Source: Pyrobaculum sp. | GTDB taxonomy: Archaea > Thermoproteota > Thermoprotei > Thermoproteales > Thermoproteaceae | DNA length: 9,295 nt | NCBI GenBank assembly: GCA_022759345.1 | Contig: JAEMPK010000166.1 | Location: forward strand, 1 to 9,295 | Reading direction: 5' to 3' | Shown here: in pieces, positions 5,526-9,295 of the stretch | Numbering within the stretch: the first letter of the stretch is position 1 | How the letters are laid out: every line of letters starts with the position of its first letter | Notes under the pieces: generated by a model | Seen by the model: only the letters and a program-made list of their open reading frames with translations | Told to the model about the DNA's origin: nothing | The model's database searches: none | Translations under genes and position numbers: made by a program

Positions 5526-6059
5526 TTGAGGTTGGGCTATCTCGGCAGACGGAGTGTGTACGATGTGGTGAGGAGCATCGTGTTTGAGGTAGCGTTGTTT
5601 GAACGCGGCGACGTGACCGTGGTGGACGCCAGCTATAGAGAGAAAGGCGACGTGGTCCTTCGATGTAGCGACTATAGATGCGTCGCCAGAGAGCTCTTCA
5701 TCTCTTTGCCGCGTATACTTGGCGGCGGCAGGCTCGGCGTTGATCTAGGCGCGTCTAGAAACGGCCTCGCCTACGTCTGGAACGGGAGGCCTATGCTACA
5801 TGCGGTGGTGGACTGGGGCACCGTGGAGGAGGTTTTGCGGAAGGCGGAGGGGCTCCAGGTGCACATAGGCTCCTCTCCATACGTCGACGTCAAGAGAGCC
5901 ATCTCGTCGTTGGGGTGCCGCGCTGTCCATCTAGTCGACGAACTTACAGCCAGCTGGTCGAGGAGGTGGCTACGGCTGAGGTACCCCCAGCTAGAGGAGG
6001 ACGAGGTAGACGCCTTATCTTTTACGTACTACGACGGCGTGGTTGCATCCATATGCTAA
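5526..6059 (+). CDS. Putative RuvC/YqgF-like RNase H-fold nuclease
   Basis: I do not recognise this 177-residue protein as a named family, but its C-terminal two thirds follow the RuvC/YqgF RNase H-fold plan. GVDLGASRNGLAYV (71-84) resembles the first strand with its catalytic Asp (D73). VHIGSSPYVD (112-121) corresponds to the YqgF VVGLP strand. VHLVDELTASWSRR (134-147) resembles the YqgF DERLTT motif (E139). EEDEVDALSFTYY (157-169) resembles the final helix with its Asp (D162). Residues 1-68 form an extra N-terminal region with no recognised motif. Relatives act on pre-rRNA ends or Holliday junctions; which applies is unknown. The start is TTG 5526, chosen because a TATA-like box lies about 25 nt upstream; GTG 5553 is an alternative. 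It shares a promoter with the divergent DHH gene. Confidence 0.6.
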   Translation: MRLGYLGRRSVYDVVRSIVFEVALFERGDVTVVDASYREKGDVVLRCSDYRCVARELFISLPRILGGGRLGVDLGASRNGLAYVWNGRPMLHAVVDWGTVEEVLRKAEGLQVHIGSSPYVDVKRAISSLGCRAVHLVDELTASWSRRWLRLRYPQLEEDEVDALSFTYYDGVVASIC

Positions 6060-6074
6060 TATTACACAGGAAAC

Positions 6075-6082
6075 CTTAATAA
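6075..6082 (+). promoter_or_regulatory. TATA-like box for the zinc-ribbon gene
   Basis: CTTAATAA lies just after the stop of the RNase H-fold gene and is centred about 26 nt before GTG 6104. This supports both the start codon chosen for the small gene and its independent, leaderless transcription. Confidence 0.5.
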
Positions 6083-6103
6083 GCAGGAGACTTCACGTAG
6101 TTA

Positions 6104-6271
6104 GTGTTTGTTGTTAAATGCGACTCCTGCGGCTTCGTGCTCTATAGCGGCGAAGACCCGAAGACCGTGGAGGCCGTGATAAAGATGTGGGGTGGAGTGT
6201 GCCCCCGTTGCCTATCCCCCCTTGAGAGGAGACCTATAAGAGTCGCCGTAGGACTTAGGAGGGGCCGGTAA
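6104..6271 (+). CDS. Small zinc-ribbon protein (55 aa)
   Basis: A 55-codon frame from GTG 6104 to TAA 6269-6271 encodes MFVVKCDSCGFVLYSGEDPK, then a short helix and GVCPRCLSPLERRP. Two CxxC knuckles (C6/C9 and C33/C36), 23 residues apart, form a typical treble zinc-ribbon that would bind one Zn2+. The C-terminus is basic (LRRGR), which could suit nucleic-acid contact. No specific family name is justified. Coding is supported by the cysteine pattern, a TATA-like box at leaderless distance, and a compact fit between the RNase H-fold gene and aglB. An ATG occurs at 6118 but in another frame, so GTG is the only good start before the first Cys. The gene ends 29 nt before aglB. Confidence 0.75.
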   Translation: MFVVKCDSCGFVLYSGEDPKTVEAVIKMWGGVCPRCLSPLERRPIRVAVGLRRGR

Positions 6272-6272
6272 A

Positions 6273-6280
6273 AAATATAT
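6273..6280 (+). promoter_or_regulatory. TATA-like box for aglB
   Basis: AAATATAT follows the zinc-ribbon stop codon directly and is centred about 25 nt before ATG 6301. It decides the aglB start: the TTG at 6280 in the same frame would overlap the box, while ATG 6301 falls at leaderless distance. Confidence 0.6.
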
Positions 6281-6281
6281 T

Positions 6282-6297
6282 GGGGGCCGTTCCCCCC
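6282..6297. repeat. Short G5/C6 inverted repeat between aglB TATA box and start
   Basis: GGGGG (6282-6286) and CCCCCC (6292-6297) form an inverted repeat separated by CCGTT. It lies between the TATA-like box and the expected transcription start of aglB. It could be a protein-binding dyad, a hairpin ending the zinc-ribbon transcript, or chance. No T run follows it on the plus strand. Confidence 0.4.
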
Positions 6298-6300
6298 GTT

Positions 6301-8637
6301 ATGGATAAAAAAGAGAGATTATTGTTATTCGTCCCTCCTCTCCTCGCCGCCTTCGCCATCGCTCTCTACGCGAGGATATATAGAGTCCTCCTCTGGGGCT
6401 GGTGGCTCGACGAGTTTGACCCATATGTGCGTTACTACCTTGCCAAGTACACGCTTGAACACGGCGCAGGCTGGTGGTGGAGCGGGGCGCACTTCACCCA
6501 GTTCTGGTACCCCTACGGCGTTGACTGGGGCAAGGTGCTACTGCCGGGCACCTCCTTCTACGGACTCTTTGTGTACTTCCTCCTGAGGCCGTTCGGCGTA
6601 GACCTCTGGCACGCCGTGATCGCGGCCCCAGCCATAATGAATGCCCTAGCCGTATTCTCCATGTTCTACCTCGGCTACAGAGTGGGGGAGGAGCTGGGCG
6701 TGCCGAACGGCGGGCTGAGGGTCGGGCTTTTGTCGGCTTTGTTCGCCGCCATCATGCCGGCCTTTATAGAGCGCGGCTTCGCCGCGTGGTTCGACGACGA
6801 GCCCATCAGCCTCTTCCTCATACCCCTCGGCCTCGCCTTGCTGTTGGAGGGCCTCAAGAGGCCTTGGGCCGGGGCGCTTGCAGGCGCCGCGTTGGGCTAC
6901 GTGGCATGGACGTGGGGCGCCCACTTCTACGTGTGGAACCTGGTGGGGCTCTACGCGCTCGTCTTGCCCACCTACGCCTACTTAAGACTCGCCTTTGGGG
7001 CCCGGGAGGAGGTCAAGACGCGGGGGAAGAGGACGCAGACGCCTAAGCCGCCTGAGCCTTTCTTTAATTCTAAGAACTTGTTTTTGGCTTATCTCCTCTT
7101 CTACTTAGTCTACGCACTCTTCGTCGCGTTTATACCTAGGTATGGCCTCCACACGTTGACAAGCGCCTTTAATATTCTCCCGACCTTCGGCCTCATCGCC
7201 ACTGCGTTTGTGTGGGTGCTTGAGGCTAAGCTGGGCGTTACGAAAACCGTCGAGCTTCTAAGGAGGTACGTATGGGCGATACTCGGCGTCGCCGCGCTTG
7301 GCGTGGCGGTCTTCGTCGCGGCACTGGCCATGGGGCTCATAGGCGGAAAGTTCCTAGCCACCCTCCTGCCCGTCGGCCGCTCTGCCATAGTGGCCAGCGT
7401 GGCGGAGCACAGCACCACCTCATTCATACAGATAGTCTCTAGATACGGCCCAGTGATCCCCTTCATGATCGCCGCCGTTCCGTCTCTCTTCACGCCCGGC
7501 GGTCTCCTAGTCCTCACTTACTTAACGACGGCGGGATACGCCGCCGCCACCATGGTCCGCCTCCTAGTCCTCCTTGCGCCGGCCGCCGCGATAGCCGCCG
7601 CGGTGGGCGTAGTGAAGTTGTTTGAAAACAAGAGACTCGGCGCGTTTGTCATGTTGGCGTCTGTGGTCGCCTTTGTTATGTTGAGCACCTCAGGCTTCGC
7701 CGTGGCTAAAGAGCCGACGCAGATAGTCACGTCAGCCGTGGGGTATCCAAGCGATGATTTTCTTGACGCTTTGATGTGGCTGAAGACGCGGCTTCCGGCG
7801 TATGAGCCGGTGGCGTCTTGGTGGGACTACGGCTACTGGATCTCGGTGATAGGCAACAAGACGAGCTTGGCCGACAACTCAACTATCAACGCGACGCAGA
7901 TAGGCAAAATAGGTCTCGGCCTTATGGCGCCGCCTCAAATCGGCGCAGTCATATTCACCAAGGAGTTCGGCACGAAGTACGTCTTGGCCTTAATGCCGTA
8001 TGCCATCGTTCCTCTTTCTATACCGCCGAATATACAGACTCCTCTCTTGTTGCATGAACAGCCGTCTGGTGGAGATTTTCTGAAGTCTTACTGGATGACC
8101 CGGATAGCGCTTGAGAACGTGCCCGATGCTAGAGACGTGTTGGGGGCTGGCAATATGGGCGCCGAAGATTACATCTACACAAGAGTGATGTCTTACCCCG
8201 GCCCGCCGCCTAGCCAGAACTACGCCTACTTCACCATTGGTAACAACTACTACCCAGTTCCTCTGGACCTCAACAGGACGCTCTACGTCATGCTCTTCTC
8301 TAAGTTGAGGTTCTTCCCCATCTACGGCAACTCCAGCGGTTTACTGCCTTGGATGTTTGAGGGTGTATGGCAGGGGGGCACGTTTGTGTCGTTTAGAAAA
8401 GTCGGGGGGTTGATAGGTGGAAACGTATATCTGCCGGTGGACGTGACCGCCAAGCTCCAAGGCCTTGGGGTGTATGAGATAAAGGGTTGGACAACCAGCG
8501 GCGTCAAAGTAGTGGTAGACCCCCTCACAGGCGCTTCGGAGGAAATCACAGGCATTACGGCGTCTCCCGGCCCCTTGCGGCTGGTCTACGTGTCTAAGCC
8601 CTACGGCTGGGTTGTGGTGTACGAGATCTCGCCGTAG
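6301..8637 (+). CDS. aglB: Oligosaccharyltransferase catalytic subunit AglB (STT3 family)
   Basis: This 778-residue membrane enzyme moves a lipid-linked oligosaccharide onto Asn of N-X-S/T sequons at the outer face of the cell membrane. The N-terminal part to about residue 480 is a series of hydrophobic segments. Key residues are visible: the first acidic motif LDEFDPYVRYYL (D40), the second D-x-E in AAWFDDEPIS (D165, E167), an SVSE-type sequence SVAE (366-369) in an external loop, and the sequon-binding WWDYG at 507-511, followed by NKTSLADNST. A soluble outer domain of about 270 residues follows. Upstream hydrophobic and C-terminal lengths fit archaeal AglB. ATG 6301 is chosen over an in-frame TTG at 6280 because of the TATA-like box. 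The lipid donor needs sugar nucleotides such as those from the nearby glmS-glmU pair. Its last 37 nt overlap the convergent nop10 gene. Confidence 0.96.
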   Translation: MDKKERLLLFVPPLLAAFAIALYARIYRVLLWGWWLDEFDPYVRYYLAKYTLEHGAGWWWSGAHFTQFWYPYGVDWGKVLLPGTSFYGLFVYFLLRPFGVDLWHAVIAAPAIMNALAVFSMFYLGYRVGEELGVPNGGLRVGLLSALFAAIMPAFIERGFAAWFDDEPISLFLIPLGLALLLEGLKRPWAGALAGAALGYVAWTWGAHFYVWNLVGLYALVLPTYAYLRLAFGAREEVKTRGKRTQTPKPPEPFFNSKNLFLAYLLFYLVYALFVAFIPRYGLHTLTSAFNILPTFGLIATAFVWVLEAKLGVTKTVELLRRYVWAILGVAALGVAVFVAALAMGLIGGKFLATLLPVGRSAIVASVAEHSTTSFIQIVSRYGPVIPFMIAAVPSLFTPGGLLVLTYLTTAGYAAATMVRLLVLLAPAAAIAAAVGVVKLFENKRLGAFVMLASVVAFVMLSTSGFAVAKEPTQIVTSAVGYPSDDFLDALMWLKTRLPAYEPVASWWDYGYWISVIGNKTSLADNSTINATQIGKIGLGLMAPPQIGAVIFTKEFGTKYVLALMPYAIVPLSIPPNIQTPLLLHEQPSGGDFLKSYWMTRIALENVPDARDVLGAGNMGAEDYIYTRVMSYPGPPPSQNYAYFTIGNNYYPVPLDLNRTLYVMLFSKLRFFPIYGNSSGLLPWMFEGVWQGGTFVSFRKVGGLIGGNVYLPVDVTAKLQGLGVYEIKGWTTSGVKVVVDPLTGASEEITGITASPGPLRLVYVSKPYGWVVVYEISP

Positions 8638-8846
8638 AAGTCCTTGAGAATTTTTTCCTTCGTCTCCTCTCTCACGGGCAGAGACCCCGTCATAAGTTTC
8701 TGGAGTATGCGATATTTCTGGTACTTATCCTCGGGGCTGTACTTCGGCGGGTGAGGCACCTTGACCGGGCCTCCGCAACGGGGGCATCTATCCTTGGAGA
8801 GTGTGTAGGCGCCGCAGTTGGCGCAACGTCTTAAAAGAGCCCTCAT
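8601..8846 (-). CDS. nop10: H/ACA ribonucleoprotein subunit Nop10
   Basis: This 81-residue protein begins MRALLRRCANCGAYTLSKDR with a zinc ribbon (C8/C11, C21/C24), then GGPVKVPHPPKYSPEDKYQKYR, the classic Nop10 linker and helix. Nop10 bridges Cbf5 and L7Ae in H/ACA RNPs, which make pseudouridine in rRNA and process RNA. Most archaeal Nop10 proteins are about 50-60 residues; this one has about 30 more (ILQKLMTGSLP to ISYTTTQP), partly coded opposite the 3' end of aglB. Its ATG overlaps the stop of the upstream aIF2-alpha gene in an ATGA junction, so the two are translationally linked. The pairing aIF2-alpha/nop10 is a conserved archaeal arrangement, which confirms the call. Confidence 0.95.
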   Translation of the reverse strand: MRALLRRCANCGAYTLSKDRCPRCGGPVKVPHPPKYSPEDKYQKYRILQKLMTGSLPVREETKEKILKDFYGEISYTTTQP

Positions 8847-9295
8847 TCTAGCCGCTGGAGCGTCGCTATGACTTTATACTTCTTCTGTAGTGTTGGTAAA
8901 ATGTTTCCAATCTCTGTGAAGGCAGTCTCTACCTGTTTCGGCATCTGGCCTGTTAGGTCTATCCTATACCGTGGAGGCCCCACCACGTATATCCTCACGG
9001 AGACGCCTGGGAATTTCTCTTGAAGTGTCTTTGCCAACTCTGTGAGGGCTTTCCTTATCTTCTCGGCGCCGTCGCCCTCTACGCTTACTGCCTTAAGTAT
9101 GCCGGAGATCTTAGTGGGCGGAATCTCTATCTGTTGCCTGGCCAACTCCACCAACAGCTCCTTCAGCTTGTCGTCTAGCTCCAGGTCTTCCACTACCTGG
9201 GGCCCGGTCTTGACGATCTCTTCAAAAACCTTGAAGGGGTCGCCGAACTGCTCCTCCAGATACCACAACGTCTTCAAAGCCTCTTCCTGGGGCCG
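8843..9295 (-). CDS. eif2a: Translation initiation factor aIF2 subunit alpha, C-terminal part (5' end outside window)
   Basis: The open frame enters from the right edge (RPQEEALKTLWYLEEQFGDP) and ends at TGA 8843-8845, giving about 150 residues of an expected 260-280. What is present corresponds to the end of the helical domain 2 (TLWYLEEQFGDPFKVFEEIV) and the alpha-beta domain 3, with ILKAVSVEGDGAEKIRKAL and VRIYVVGPPRYRIDLTG. Domain 3 binds the gamma subunit of the aIF2 trimer that brings Met-tRNAi to the ribosome. The N-terminal S1 domain lies outside the window. No start can be assigned here; the TTG at 9277 is an internal codon because the frame and similarity go on upstream. The stop overlaps the nop10 ATG by four bases. 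Confidence 0.93.
   Translation of the reverse strand, partial: RPQEEALKTLWYLEEQFGDPFKVFEEIVKTGPQVVEDLELDDKLKELLVELARQQIEIPPTKISGILKAVSVEGDGAEKIRKALTELAKTLQEKFPGVSVRIYVVGPPRYRIDLTGQMPKQVETAFTEIGNILPTLQKKYKVIATLQRLE

Noticed and set aside
6280..6300. TTG at 6280 as the aglB start
   Set aside because: It would overlap the TATA-like box and add seven residues with no family support; ATG 6301 falls at leaderless distance from that box.
7751..7790. GCGATGA ... CTGA on the plus strand inside aglB, considered as a C/D sRNA
   Set aside because: The C box is off-consensus, spacing is too short for two guides, and it lies within well-conserved coding sequence with no local promoter.

Overview
The window looks like a chromosomal segment of a hyperthermophilic crenarchaeon, most likely of the order Thermoproteales (Pyrobaculum/Thermoproteus type). 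The grounds are archaeal gene families (aIF2-alpha, Nop10, AglB), a 16-nt bulge-helix-bulge intron in the D-loop of a tRNA, and A/T-rich TATA-like boxes centred about 22-27 nt upstream of start codons, the pattern of leaderless crenarchaeal mRNAs. The genus is an inference from these traits; no marker here proves it.

Layout. Positions 91-829 (+) hold a broken carbon-nitrogen hydrolase (nitrilase-fold) gene with two frameshifts and one in-frame stop. Its 3' end carries the apparent promoter of a TrmO/TsaA-family tRNA methyltransferase gene (835-1317, +). A tRNA-Gln(CUG) gene with a tiny non-canonical intron lies at 1449-1537 (-). Next, on the minus strand, come a glmS-glmU-like pair (transcribed from 4476 down to 1575), the first two functions of UDP-GlcNAc synthesis, and upstream of it a DHH-family phosphoesterase gene (4531-5484, -). 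The last codons of the DHH gene overlap a candidate C/D box guide RNA (about 4511-4560, -) with its own TATA-like box. Divergent from the DHH gene, across a 41-nt shared promoter, is a 177-aa protein that I read as a RuvC/YqgF-like RNase H-fold nuclease (5526-6059, +). A 55-aa zinc-ribbon gene (6104-6271, +) and the oligosaccharyltransferase gene aglB (6301-8637, +) follow. The right end is the minus-strand translation operon aIF2-alpha (cut by the window edge) - nop10, convergent with and overlapping the 3' end of aglB.

How the genes fit together. Two themes dominate: N-glycosylation and cell-surface sugar supply (GlmS, GlmU-like, AglB), and RNA/translation biology (TrmO, tRNA-Gln, C/D sRNA candidate, RNase H-fold protein, aIF2-alpha, Nop10). 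There is no sign of a mobile element, CRISPR array or defence island. The observations most worth following are the candidate C/D box sRNA inside the DHH/glmS junction, the 16-nt tRNA intron, the RNase H-fold protein, the GlmU-like enzyme lacking the usual nucleotidyltransferase arginine, and the decayed nitrilase gene.
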